Source: Atherix ibis
Lineage: Eukaryota; Arthropoda; Insecta; Diptera; Athericidae
DNA length: 64,000 nt
Assembly (NCBI GenBank): GCA_958298945.1
Contig: OY282608.1
Location: 64,456,951 to 64,520,950, forward strand
Direction of reading: 5' to 3'
Both the position numbers and the translations under genes were made by a program. Below, in pieces: positions 32,240 through 43,295 of the stretch. Every line of letters starts with the position of its first letter. Positions within the stretch are counted from its first letter, which is position 1. The notes under the pieces are model-generated. The model was not told the DNA's origin and made no database searches. It saw only the letters and a program-made list of their open reading frames with translations.

Positions 32240-35200
32240 TTCTTGGTTTGTTGGTTTGTTGGTTTGTTGGCTTGTTGGTTTGTTGGTTTATTGGTTTGTT
32301 GGCTTGTTGGTTTGTTGGTTTGTTGGCTTGTTGGCTTGTTGGCTTGTTGGTTTGTTGGTTTGTTGGTTTGTTGGTTTGTTGGCTTGTTGGTTTGTTGGTT
32401 TGTTGGTTTGTTGGCTTGTTGGCTTGTTGGTTTGTTGGGTTGTTGGTTTGTTGGCTTGATGGCTTGTTGGTTTGTTTGTTGGTTTGTTTGTCTTGTTGGT
32501 TTGTTGGTTTGTTGGTTTTTTGGTTTGTTGGTTTGTTGGTTTGTTGGTTTGTTGGTTTGTTGGCTTGTTGGTTTATTCGTTTGTTGGTTTGTTGGTTTGT
32601 TGGTTTGTTGGCTTGTTGGCTTGTTGGTTTGTTGGTTTGTGGGATTGTTAGTTTTTTGCGTTGTTGGTTTGTTGGCTTGTTGGTTTGTTGGTTTGTTGGC
32701 TTGTTGCTTTGTTGGTTTGTTGGTTTGTTGGTTTGTTGGCTTGTTGGTTTATTGGTTTGTTTTGGGTTTTTGGTTTGATGGTTTGTTGGTTTGTTGGTTT
32801 ATTTGTTTGTTGGTTTGTTGCTTTGTAGGTTTGTTGGTTTGTTGGTTTGTTTGTTTGTTGGTTTGTTGGTTTGTTGGCTTGTTGGTTTGTTGGTTTGTTG
32901 GTTTTTTGGTTTGCTGGTTTGTTGGTTTGTTGGTTTATTTGTTTGTTGGTTTGTTGCTTTGTAGGTTTGTTGGTTTGTTGGTTTGTTTGTTTGTTGGTTT
33001 GTTCGCTTGTTGGTTTGTTGGTTTGTTGGTTTGTTGGCTTGTTGGCTTGTTGGCTTGTTGGCTTGTTGGTTCGTTGGGTTGTTGGCTTGTTGGTTTGTTG
33101 TTTGTTGGTTTGTTCGTTTGTTCGTTTGTTGGTTTGTGGGTTTGTTGGTTTGTTGGCTTGTTGGCTTATTGGTTTGTTTGTTTGTTGGTTTGTTGGTTTG
33201 TTGGTTTGAATGGTTTGTTGGTTTGTTGGTTTGTGTGCTTATTGACTTGTTGGTTTGTTGGTTTGTGCGTTTGTTGGTTTGTTGGTTTGTTGGTTTGTTG
33301 GCTTGTTGGCTTGTTGGTTTGTTGGTTTTTTGGTTTGTTGGTTTGTTTGTTTGTTGGTTTGTTTGTTTGTTGCTTTGTTCGTTTGTTGGTTCGTTGGTTA
33401 CTTGGTTTGTTGGTTTGTTGGTTTGTTGGTTTGTTGGTTTGTTGGTTTGTTGGTTTTTTGGTTTGTTGGTTTGTTGGTTTTTTGGTTTGTTGGTTTGTTG
33501 GTTTGTTGGTTTGTTGGTTTGTTGGTTTAGTGGTTTATTTGTTTGTTGGTTTGTTGGTTTGTTGGTTTGTTGGGTTGTTGGTTTGTTGGCTTGTTGGTTT
33601 GTTGGTTTGTTGGTTTGTTGGTTTGTTGGTTTGTTGGTTTGTTGGTTTGGTGGTTTGTTGGTTTGTTGGTTTGTCGGTTTGTTGGTTCGGTGATTTGTTG
33701 GTTTGTTGGTTCGGTGGTTTGTTGGTTTGTTGGTTTGTTGGTTTATTGGTTTGTTGGTTTGTTGGTTTGTTGGTTTGTTGGTTTGTTGGTTTGTTGGTTT
33801 GTTGGTTTGTTGGTTTTTTGGTTTGCTGGTTTGTTGGTTTGTTGGTTTGTTGGCTTGTTGGTTTGTTGGTTTGTTGGTTTCTTGATTTGTAGGTTTGTTG
33901 GTTTGTTCGTTTGTTGGTTTGTTGGTTTGTTGGTTTGTTGGCTTGTTGGCTTGTTGGTTTTTTGGTTTGTTGGTTTGTTGGTTTGTTGGTTTATTCGTTT
34001 GTTGGTTTGTTGGTTTGTTGGCTTGTTGGCTTGTTGGTTTGTTGGTTTGTTGGATTGTTAGTTTTTTGGTTTGTTGGTTTGTTGGCTTGTTGGTTTGTTG
34101 GTTTGTTGGCTTGTTGGTTTGTTGGTTTGTTGGTTTGTTGGTTTGTTGGTTTGTTGGCTTGTTGGCTTGTTGGTTTGTTGGTTTGTTGGTTTGTTGGTTT
34201 GTTGGCTTGTTGGCTTGTTGGCTTGTTGGTTTGTTGGTTTGTTGGTTTTTGCTTTGTTTGTTTGTTGGCTTGTTGGTTTGTTGGTTTGTTGGTTTGTTGG
34301 TTTGTTGGTTTGTTGGCTTGTTGGTTTGTTGGTTTGTTGGTTTGTTGGTTTGTTGGCTTGTTGGTTTGTTGGCTTGGTGGCTTGTTGGTTTGTTGGTTTG
34401 TTGGTTGGTTCGTTTGTTGGTTTGTTGGTTTGTTGGTTTGTTGGCTTGTTGGCTTGTTGGTTTGTTGGTTTGTTTGTTTGTTGGTTTGTTGGTTTGTTGG
34501 TTTGATGGTTTGTTGGTTTGTTCGTTTGTTGGTTTGTTGGCATTTTGGCTTGTTGGTTTGTTGGTTTGTTCGTTTGTTGGTTTGTTGTTTTGTTGGTTTG
34601 TTGGTTTGTTGGTTTGTTGGCTTGCTGGTTTGTTGGTTTGTTGGCTTGTTGGTTCGTTGGTTTGTTAGTTTGTTGGTTTGTTGGTTTGTTGGTTTGTTGG
34701 CTTGTTGGCTTGTTGCTTTGTTGGTTTGCTGGTTTGTTGGTTTGTTGGTTTGTTGGTTTGTTGGTTTGTTGGTTTGTTGGTTTGTTGGTTTGTTGGTTTG
34801 TTGGTTTATTGATTTGTTGGCTTGTTGGTTAGTTGGGTTGTTGGTTTGTTGGTTTGTTGGTTTGTTGGTTTGTTGGTTTGTTGGTTTGTTGGTTTGTTGG
34901 TTTGTTGGTTTGTTGGTTTGTTGGTTTGTTGGCTTGTTGGCTTGTTAGTTTGTTGGTTTGTTGGTTTGTTGGTTTGTTGGTTTGTTAGTTTGTTGGTTTC
35001 TTGGTTTGTTGGTTTGTTGGTTTGTTGGCTTGTTGGTTTGTTGGTTTATTGGTTTGTTGGCTTGTTGGTTTGTTGGTTTGTTGGCTTGTTGGCTTGTTGG
35101 CTTGTTGGTTTGTTGGTTTGTTGGTTTGTTGGTTTGTTGGCTTGTTGGTTTGTTGGTTTGTTGGTTTGTTGGCTTGTTGGCTTGTTGGTTTGTTGGGTTG

Positions 35201-37275
35201 TTGGTTTGTTGGCTTGATGGCTTGTTGGTTTGTTTGTTGGTTTGTTTGTCTTGTTGGTTTGTTGGTTTGTTGGTTTTTTGGTTTGTTGGTTTGTTGGTTT
35301 GTTGGTTTGTTGGCTTGTTGGTTTATTCGTTTGTTGGTTTGTTGGTTTGTTGGTTTGTTGGCTTGTTGGCTTGTTGGTTTGTTGGTTTGTTGGATTGTTA
35401 GTTTTTTGCGTTGTTGGTTTGTTGGCTTGTTGGTTTGTTGGTTTGTTGGTTTGTTGGTTTGTTGGTTTGTTGGTTTGTTGGTTTGTTGGCTTGTTGGTTT
35501 ATTGGTTTGTTTTGGGTTTTTGGTTTGATGGTTTGTTGGTTTGTTGGTTTATTTGTTTGTTGGTTTGTTGCTTTGTAGGTTTGTTGGTTTGTTGGTTTGT
35601 TGGCTTGTTGGTTAGTTGGGTTGTTGGTTTGTTGGTTTGTTGGTTTGTTGGTTTGTTGGTTTGTTGGTTTGTTGGTTTGTTGGTTTGTTGGTTTGTTGGT
35701 TTGTTGGTTTGTTGGTTTGTTGGTTTGTTGGCTTGTTGGCTTGTTAGTTTGTTGGTTTGTTGGTTTGTTGGTTTGTTGGTTTGTTAGTTTGTTGGTTTCT
35801 TGGTTTGTTGGTTTGTTGGTTTGTTGGTTTGTTGGCTTGTTGGTTTGTTGGTTTATTGGTTTGTTGGCTTGTTGGTTTGTTGGTTTGTTGGCTTGTTGGC
35901 TTGTTGGCTTGTTGGTTTGTTGGTTTGTTGGTTTGTTGGTTTGTTGGCTTGTTGGTTTGTTGGTTTGTTGGTTTGTTGGCTTGTTGGCTTGTTGGTTTGT
36001 TGGGTTGTTGGTTTGTTGGCTTGATGGCTTGTTGGTTTGTTTGTTGGTTTGTTTGTCTTGTTGGTTTGTTGGTTTGTTGGTTTTTTGGTTTGTTGGTTTG
36101 TTGGTTTGTTGGTTTGTTGGCTTGTTGGTTTATTCGTTTGTTGGTTTGTTGGTTTGTTGGTTTGTTGGCTTGTTGGCTTGTTGGTTTGTTGGTTTGTTGG
36201 ATTGTTAGTTTTTTGCGTTGTTGGTTTGTTGGCTTGTTGGTTTGTTGGTTTGTTGGTTTGTTGGTTTGTTGGTTTGTTGGTTTGTTGGTTTGTTGGCTTG
36301 TTGGTTTATTGGTTTGTTTTGGGTTTTTGGTTTGATGGTTTGTTGGTTTGTTGGTTTATTTGTTTGTTGGTTTGTTGCTTTGTAGGTTTGTTGGTTTGTT
36401 GGTTTGTTTGTTTGTTGGTTTGTTGGTTTGTTGGCTTGTTGGTTTGTTGGTTTGTTGGTTTTTTGGTTTGCTGGTTTGTTGGTTTGTTGGTTTATTTGTT
36501 TGTTGGTTTGTTGCTTTGTAGGTTTGTTGGTTTGTTGGTTTGTTTGTTTATTGGTTTGTTCGTTTGTTGGTTTGTTGGTTAATTGGTTTGTTGGTTTGTT
36601 GGTTTGTTGGCTTGTTGGTTTGTTGGTTTGTTGGTTTGTTGGTTTGTAGGTTTGTTGGTTTGTTGGTTTGTTGGTTTGTAGGTTTGTTGGTTTGTTGTTT
36701 TATTTGTTTGCTCGTTTGTTTGGCTTGTTGGTTTGTTGGTTTGTTGGTTTTTTGGTTTGTTGGTTTGTTGGTTTGTTGGTTTGTTGGTTTGTTGGTTTAT
36801 TTGTTTGTTGGTTTGTTGGTTTATTGGCTTGCTGGCTTGTTGGTTTGTTGGTTTGTCTGATTGTTAGTTTTTTGGTTTGTTGGTTTGTTGGCTTGTTGGT
36901 TTGTTGGTTTGTTGGTTTGTTGGTTTGTTGGTTTGTTGGTTTGTTGGTTTGTTGGTTTGTTGGTTTGTTGGTTTGTTGGTTTGTTGGTTTGTTGGCTTGT
37001 TGGCTTGTTGGTTTGTTGGTTTGTTGGTTTGTTGGTTTGTTGGCTTGTTGGTTTGTTGGCTTGTTGGTTTGTTGGTGTGTTGGTTTTTGGTTTGTTGGTT
37101 TGTTGGCTTGTTGGCTTGTTGGTTTGTTGGTTTGTTGGTTTGTTGGTTTGTTGGTTTGTTGGCTTTTTGGTTTGTTGGTTTGTTGGTTTGTTGTTTTGTT
37201 GGCTTGTTGGTTTGTTGGCTTGGTGGCTTGTTGGTTTGTTGGTTTGTTGGTTTGTTGGTTTGTTGGTTTGTTGGT
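32240..37275. repeat. 5.04-kb tandem duplication, unit 2
   Basis: This is the adjacent direct copy of 27196-32239. It diverges from unit 1 after ~37272, where unit 1 reads ttcttggtttg and unit 2 continues with plain units, ttattgg and ggctttttgg, the order seen near 17.4 kb. So unit 2 is joined on its right to sequence of the 16.6-19.1 kb type. Visible point differences from unit 1 include ttcgttggg (33069-33080) versus ttcgttggc, and ttcggtgatt (33687) versus ttcggtggt. Confidence 0.9.
34827..36430. repeat. Nested ~0.8-kb tandem duplication in 5-kb unit 2
   Basis: Landmark pairs are ggttagttggg 34827 and 35610, cttgatgg 35213 and 36020, and tttgggttttt 35511 and 36318. The distances (783-807 bp) differ slightly from those in unit 1 (792-799 bp), which shows that unit number has already drifted since the 5-kb duplication. 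Confidence 0.82.
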
Positions 37276-39030
37276 TTGTTGGTTTGTTGGTTTGTTGGTT
37301 TGTTGGTTTGTTGGTTTATTGGTTTGTTGGCTTTTTGGCTTGTTGGTTTGTTGGTTTAGTCATTTGTTGGTTTGTTGTTTTGTTGGTTTATTGGTTTGTT
37401 GGCTTGTTGGCTTGTTAGCTTATTGGTTTGTTGGACTGTTGGTTTGTTGGCGTGTTGGCTTGTTGGTTAGTTGGTTTGTTGGTTTGTTCGTTTGTTGGTT
37501 TGTTCTTTTGTTGGTTTGTTTGTTTGTTGGTTTGTTGGTTTGTTGCTTTGTTGGTTTGCTGGTTTGTTGGCTTGTTGGCTTGTTGGTTTATTCGTTTGTT
37601 GGCTTGTCGGTTTGTTGGCTTGTTTGCTTGTTGGTTTGTTGGTTTGTTGGCTTGTTGGTTTGTTGGTTTCTTGGTTTGCTGGTTTGTTGGTTTGTTGGTT
37701 TATTCGTTTGTTGGTTTGTTGGTTTGTTGGCTTGTTGGCTTGTTGGTTTGTTGGTTTGTTGGCTTGTTAGTTTTTTGTTGTGTAGGTTTGTTGGTTTGTT
37801 GGTTTGTTGGCTTGTTGGCTTGTTGGTTTGTTGGTTTGTTGGTTTGTTGGTTTGTTGGTTTGTTGGTTCGTTGGCTTGTTGGTTCGTTGGTTTGATGGTT
37901 TGTTGGTTTGTTGGTTTGTTGGTTTGTTGGTTTGTTGGTTTGTTGGTTTGTTGGCTTGTTGGCTTGTTGGTTTGTTGGTTTGTTTTTTCGTTCATTTGTT
38001 GGCTTGTTGGTTTGTTTGTTTGTTGGTTTGTTGGTTTGTTGGTTTGTTGGTTTGTTGGTTTGTTGGTTTGTTGGTTTGTTGGCTTGTTGGTTTGTTGGTT
38101 TGTTGGTTTGTTGGTTTGTTGGTTTGTTGGTTTCTTCGTTTGCTGGTTTGTTGGTGTGTTGGCTTGTTGGTTTGTTGCTTTTTTGGCTTGTTGGCTTGTT
38201 GGCTTATTGATTTGTTGGCTTGTTGCTTTTTTGGCTTGTTGGCTTGTTGGCTTATTGATTTGTTGGCTTGTTGGTTTGTTCGTTTGTTGGTTTGTTGGTT
38301 TGTTGGTTTGTTGGCTTGTTGGCTTGCTGGTTTGTTGGTTTGTTTGTTTGTTGGTTTGTTGGTTTGCTGGATTGTTGGTTTGTTGGTTTGTTGGCTTATT
38401 GGTTTATTGGTTTATTCGTTTGTTGTTTTGTTGGTTTGTTGCTTTTTTGGCTTGTTGGCTTGTTGGCTTATTGATTTGTTGGCTTGTTGGTTTGTTGGTT
38501 TGTTGGTTTGTTGGTTTGTTGGTTTATTCGTTTGTTGGTTTGTTGGTTTGTTGGCTTGTTGGCTTGTTGGTTTGTTGGTTTGTTGGTTGGTTCGTTTGTT
38601 AGTTTGTTCGTTTGTTAGTTTGTTTGTTTTTTGGTTTGTAGGTTTGTTGGCTTGTTGGTTTGTTGGTTTGTTGGCTTGTTGGTTTGTTGGCTTGTTGGTT
38701 TGTTGGTTTGTTGGTTTGTTGGTTTGTTGTTTTGTTGGCTTGTTGGCTTGTTGGTTCATTGGTTTGTTGGTTTGTTGGTTTGTTGGTTTGTTGGTTTGTT
38801 GGTTTGTTGGTTTGTTGGTTTATTGGCTTGTTGGCTTGTTGGTTTGTTGGTTTGTTTGTTTGTTCGTTTGTTGGTTTGTTTGTTTGTTGGCTTGTTGGTT
38901 TGTTGGTTTGTTGGTTTGTTGGTTTGTTGGTTTGTTGGTTTGTTGGTTTGTTGGTTTGTTGGTTTGTTGGTTTGTTGGTTTGTTGGCTTGTTGGCTTGTT
39001 GGTTTGTTGGCTTGTTGGTTTGTTGGTTTG
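36560..39030. repeat. ~2.5-kb block, copy 2 (partner at 16649-19130)
   Basis: Landmarks match copy 1 at 19,896-19,919 bp, including tgtctgattgttag near 36853, ttagtcattt near 37356 (ttattcattt in copy 1), ttggactg near 37432 (ttggcctg in copy 1), ttttttcgttcattt near 37982 and the gctttttt triplet 38177-38441. The left half overlaps 5-kb unit 2, so the stretch near 36.6-37.3 kb belongs to both relationships. Confidence 0.85.
38177..38460. repeat. gctttttt triplet sub-repeat, copy 2
   Basis: The landmark lies at 38177, 38225 and 38441, spacings 48 and 216 bp, exactly as in copy 1 at 18274-18560 (constant offset 19,903 bp). These are the only two places where the triplet was found. Confidence 0.85.
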
Positions 39031-39499
39031 TTGGTTTGTTGGTTTGTTGGTTTGTTGGTTTGTTGGTTTGTTGGTTTGTTGGCTTGTTGGCTTGTTGGTT
39101 TGTTGGTTTGTTGGTTTGTTGGTTTCTTGGTTTGTTGGTTTATTGGTTTGTTGGTTTCTTGGTTTGTTGGTTTGTTAGTTTGTTGGTTTGTTGGCTTGTT
39201 AGCTTGTTGGTTTGTTGGTTTGTTGGTTTGTTCGTTTGTTGGTTTGTTTGTTGGTTGGTTTGTTCGTTTGTTAGTTTGTTGGTTACTTGGTTTGTTGGTT
39301 AGTTGGTTTGTTGGTTTGTTGGTTTGTTGGTTTGTTGGTTTGTTGATTTGTTGGTTTGTTGGCTTGTTGGTTTGGTGGTTTGTTGGTTTGTTGCCTTGTT
39401 GGCTTGTTGGTTTGTTGGTTTGTTGGTTTGTTGGCTTGTTGGTTACTTGGTTTGTTGGTTAGTTGGTTTGTTGGTTTGTTGGCTTGTTGGTTTGTTGGT
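39031..39499. repeat. ttcttgg / ttacttgg sub-array
   Basis: The sequence changes character here: ttcttgg at 39124 and 39156, ttacttgg at 39283 and 39444, ttgccttg at 39391, and ggttagttgg at 39297 and 39460. This combination resembles 2.5-3.4 kb at the left of the window and not the cassettes. No gene is present. Confidence 0.7.
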
Positions 39500-40675
39500 T
39501 TGTTGGCTTGTTGGTTTGTTAGTTTGTTGGTTTGTTGGCTTGTTGGCTTATTGGTTTGTTAGTTTGTTGGCTTGTTGGTTAATTGGTTTGTTGGTTTGTT
39601 GGCTTGTTGGTTTGTTGGTTTGTTGGCTTGTTGGCTTGTTGGTTTGGTGGTTTGTTGGTTTGTTGCCTTGTTAGTTTCTTGGTTTGTTGGCTTGTTGGCT
39701 TGTTGGTATGATGGTTTGTTGGCTTGATGGTTTGTTGGTTTGTTGGTTTGTTGGTTAATTGGTTTGTTGGTTTGTTGGTTTGTTGGCTTGTTGGTTTGTT
39801 GGTTTGTTGGTTTTTTGGTTTGTTGGTTTGTTGGTTTGTTGGTTTGTTGGTTTGTTGGTTCATTTGTTTGTTGGTTTGTTGGTTTGTTAGTTTGTTGGTT
39901 TGTTGGCTTGTTGGTTTGTTTGTTTGTTAGTTTCCTGGTTTGTTGGTTTGTTGGTTTGTTGGTTTGTTGGTTTGTTGGTTTGTTGGTTTGTTGGTTTGTG
40001 GGTTTGTTGGTTTGTTGGTTTGTTCGTTTGTTTGCTTGTTGGTTTGTTGGCTTGTTGGCTTGTTGGTTTGTTGGTTTGTTCGTTTGTACGTTTGTTGGTT
40101 TGTTTGTTTGTTGGTTTGTTCGTTTGTTGGTTTGTTGGTTACTTGGTTTGTTGGTTTGTTGGTTTGTTGGTTTGTTGGTTTGTTGGCTTGTTGGCTTGTT
40201 GGTTTGTTGGTTTGTTTTTTTATTCGTTTGTTGGTTTATTTGTTTGTTGGCTTGTTGGTTTGTTGGTTTGTTAGCTTGTTGGTTTGTTGGTTTGTTGGTT
40301 TGTTGGTTTGTTGGGTTGTTGGCTTGTTGGTTTATTGGCTTGTTGGTTTGTTGTTTTGTTGGTTTGTTGGTTTGTTGGTTTGTTGGTTTGTTGGTTTGTT
40401 GGTTTGTTGGCTTGTTGGTTTGTTGGTTTGTTGGTTTGTTGGTTTGTTGGTTTGTTGGTTTGTTGGTTTGTTGGTTTGTTGGTTTCTTGGTTTGTTGGTT
40501 TGTTGGTTTGTTGGCTTGTAGGTTTGTTGGTTTATTGGTTTGTTGGCTTGTTGGTTTGTTGGTTTGTTGGCTTGTTGGCTGGTTGGTTTGTTGGTTTGTT
40601 GGTTTGTTGGTTTGTTGACTTGTTGTTTTGTTGGTTTGTTGGCTTGTTGGTTTTATGGTTTGTTGGTTTGTTGGT
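39500..40675. repeat. 1,176-bp tandem duplication, copy 1
   Basis: Landmarks recur at exactly 1,176 bp (147 units): ggcttattgg 39545/40721, ttgccttg 39663/40839, ggtatgatgg near 39706/40882, ttcctgg near 39932/41108, gtacg near 40086/41262 and ttttatgg 40651/41827. Over a 292-codon conceptual frame the two copies read the same, and one - strand stretch shows a single residue change near the left edge. The unit length is a multiple of 8, so in-register exchange is possible. Confidence 0.9.
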
Positions 40676-41851
40676 TTGTTGGCTTGTTGGTTTGTTAGTT
40701 TGTTGGTTTGGTGGCTTGTTGGCTTATTGGTTTGTTAGTTTGTTGGCTTGTTGGTTAATTGGTTTGTTGGTTTGTTGGCTTGTTGGTTTGTTGGTTTGTT
40801 GGCTTGTTGGTTTGTTGGTTTGGTGGTTTGTTGGTTTGTTGCCTTGTTAGTTTCTTGGTTTGTTGGCTTGTTGGCTTGTTGGTATGATGGTTTGTTGGCT
40901 TGATGGTTTGTTGGTTTGTTGGTTTGTTGGTTAATTGGTTTGTTGGTTTGTTGGTTTGTTGGCTTGTTGGTTTGTTGGTTTGTTGGTTTTTTGGTTTGTT
41001 GGTTTGTTGGTTTGTTGGTTTGTTGGTTTGTTGGTTCATTTGTTTGTTGGTTTGTTGGTTTGTTAGTTTGTTGGTTTGTTGGCTTGTTGGTTTGTTTGTT
41101 TGTTAGTTTCCTGGTTTGTTGGTTTGTTGGTTTGTTGGTTTGTTGGTTTGTTGGTTTGTTGGTTTGTTGGTTTGTGGGTTTGTTGGTTTGTTGGTTTGTT
41201 CGTTTGTTTGCTTGTTGGTTTGTTGGCTTGTTGGCTTGTTGGTTTGTTGGTTTGTTCGTTTGTACGTTTGTTGGTTTGTTTGTTTGTTGGTTTGTTCGTT
41301 TGTTGGTTTGTTGGTTACTTGGTTTGTTGGTTTGTTGGTTTGTTGGTTTGTTGGTTTGTTGGCTTGTTGGCTTGTTGGTTTGTTGGTTTGTTTTTTTATT
41401 CGTTTGTTGGTTTATTTGTTTGTTGGCTTGTTGGTTTGTTGGTTTGTTAGCTTGTTGGTTTGTTGGTTTGTTGGTTTGTTGGTTTGTTGGGTTGTTGGCT
41501 TGTTGGTTTATTGGCTTGTTGGTTTGTTGTTTTGTTGGTTTGTTGGTTTGTTGGTTTGTTGGTTTGTTGGTTTGTTGGTTTGTTGGCTTGTTGGTTTGTT
41601 GGTTTGTTGGTTTGTTGGTTTGTTGGTTTGTTGGTTTGTTGGTTTGTTGGTTTGTTGGTTTCTTGGTTTGTTGGTTTGTTGGTTTGTTGGCTTGTAGGTT
41701 TGTTGGTTTATTGGTTTGTTGGCTTGTTGGTTTGTTGGTTTGTTGGCTTGTTGGCTGGTTGGTTTGTTGGTTTGTTGGTTTGTTGGTTTGTTGACTTGTT
41801 GTTTTGTTGGTTTGTTGGCTTGTTGGTTTTATGGTTTGTTGGTTTGTTGGC
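40676..41851. repeat. 1,176-bp tandem duplication, copy 2
   Basis: This is the adjacent copy of 39500-40675. At its right edge (after ttttatgg 41827) it continues to ttttttggtttgtttgttgg and a ttgtttggcttg unit, which is the order found near 9.3 and 10.6 kb, while copy 1 continues into copy 2. Confidence 0.9.
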
Positions 41852-42379
41852 TTGTTGGCTTGTTGGTTTTTTGGTTTGTTTGTTGGTTTGTTTGGCTTGT
41901 TGGTTTGTTGGTTTGTTAGTTTGTTGGTTTGTTGGTTTGTTGGTTTGTTGGTTTATTCGTTTGTTTGTTTGTTGGCTTGTTGGCTTGTTGGTTTGATGGT
42001 TTGTTGGATTGTTAGTTTTTTGGTTTGTTGGTTTGTTGGCTTGTGGGTTTGTTGGTTCGTTGGCTTGTTGGTTTGTTGGTTTGTTGGTTTGTTGGTTTGT
42101 TGGTTTGTTGGTTTGTTGGTTTCTTGGCTTGTTGGCTTGTTGGTTTCTTGGTTTGTTGGTTTGTTGGTTTGTTGGTTTGTTGGTTTGTTGGTTTGTTGGC
42201 TTGTTGGTTTGTTGGTTTGTTGGTTTGTTGGTTTGGTGGTTTGTTGGTTTGGTGGTTTGTTGGTTTGTTGGTTTGTTGGTTTATTTGTTTGTTGGTTTGT
42301 TGGTTTGTTGGTTTTTTGGCTTGTTGGCTTGTTGATTTGTTGGTTTGTTGAATTTTGGTTTGTTGGTTTGTTGGCTTGT
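41852..42379. repeat. Bridge between the 1,176-bp repeat and the second cassette family
   Basis: This stretch holds tttgtttggcttg near 41888, ttattcg near 41954, ggattgttag near 42006, ttcgttgg near 42057, paired ttcttgg units near 42121-42146, two tttggtgg units near 42234-42253 and the slip ttgaatttt near 42348. The slip occurs at only four sites: 5836, 6843 (as ttgaacttt), ~42348 and ~50549. Nothing but array sequence is present. Confidence 0.7.
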
Positions 42380-42596
42380 TAGTTTGTTGGTTTGTTGGTT
42401 TGTTGGTTTGTTGGTTTGTTGGTTTGTTGGTTTGTTGGTTTGTGGGCTTGTTGGTTTGTTGGTTTGTTGGTTTGTTGGTTTGTTTGTTTGTTGGTTTGTT
42501 CATTTGTTGGTTTGTTGGTTTGTTGGTTTGTTGGCTTGTTGGCTTGTTGGTTTGTTGGCTTGTTGGTTCGTTGGCTTGTTGGCTTGTTGGTTTGTT

Positions 42597-43295
42597 GGTT
42601 GTTGATTTGTTCGTTTGTTGGTTTGTTGGTTTGTTGGTTTGTTGGCTTGTTGGCTTATTGGTTTGTTGGTTTGTTTGTTTGTTTGTTTGTTTGTTGGTTT
42701 GTTGGTTTGAATGGTTTGTTGGTTTGTTGGTTTGTTGGTTTGTTGGTTTGTTGGCTTATTGACTTGTTGGTTTGTTGGTTTGTGCGTTTGTTGGTTTGTT
42801 GGTTCGTTGGTTACTTGGTTTGTTGGTTTTTTGGTTTGTTGGTTTGTTGGTTGTTGATTTGTTCGTTTGTTGGTTTGTTGGTTTGTTGGTTTGTTGGCTT
42901 GTTGGCTTATTGGTTTGTTGGTTTGTTTGTTTGTTTGTTTGTTGGTTTGTTGGTTTGTTGGTTTGTTGGCTTGTTAGCTTGTTGGTTTGTTGATTTTTTG
43001 GTTTGTTGGTTTGTTGGCTTGTTGGTTTGTTGGCTTGTTGGTTCGTTGGCTTGTTGGCTTGTTGGTTTGTTGGTTGTTGATTTGTTCGTTTGTTGGTTTG
43101 TTGGTTTGTTGGTTTGTTGGCTTGTTGGCTTATTGGTTTGTTGGTTTGTTTGTTTGTTTGTTTGTTGGTTTGTTGGTTTGTTGGTTTGTTGGCTTGTTGG
43201 CTTGTTGGTTTGTTGGTTTTTTGGTTTGTTGGTTTGTTCGTTTGTTGGTTTGTTTGTTTGTTGCTTTGTTCGTTTGTTGGTTCGTTGGTTACTTG
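42597..43295. repeat. Triple ggttgttga sub-repeat (~0.22-0.25 kb), copy 1
   Basis: The slip ggttgttgatttgttcg occurs at 42597, 42849 and 43072 (spacing 252 and 223 bp). Each is followed by paired TTGTTGGC, ttattgg and a run of TTGTTTGT. In the first cassette family this landmark occurs once per cassette (6005, 7012). Spacings are not multiples of 8, so the copies were made by joining at short homologies out of register. The partner triple is at 50990, 51238 and 51461. Confidence 0.85.

Noticed and set aside
31841..33892. 683-codon + strand open frame
   Set aside because: Same artefact. It also crosses the 5.04-kb tandem junction at 32240 without any change in character.
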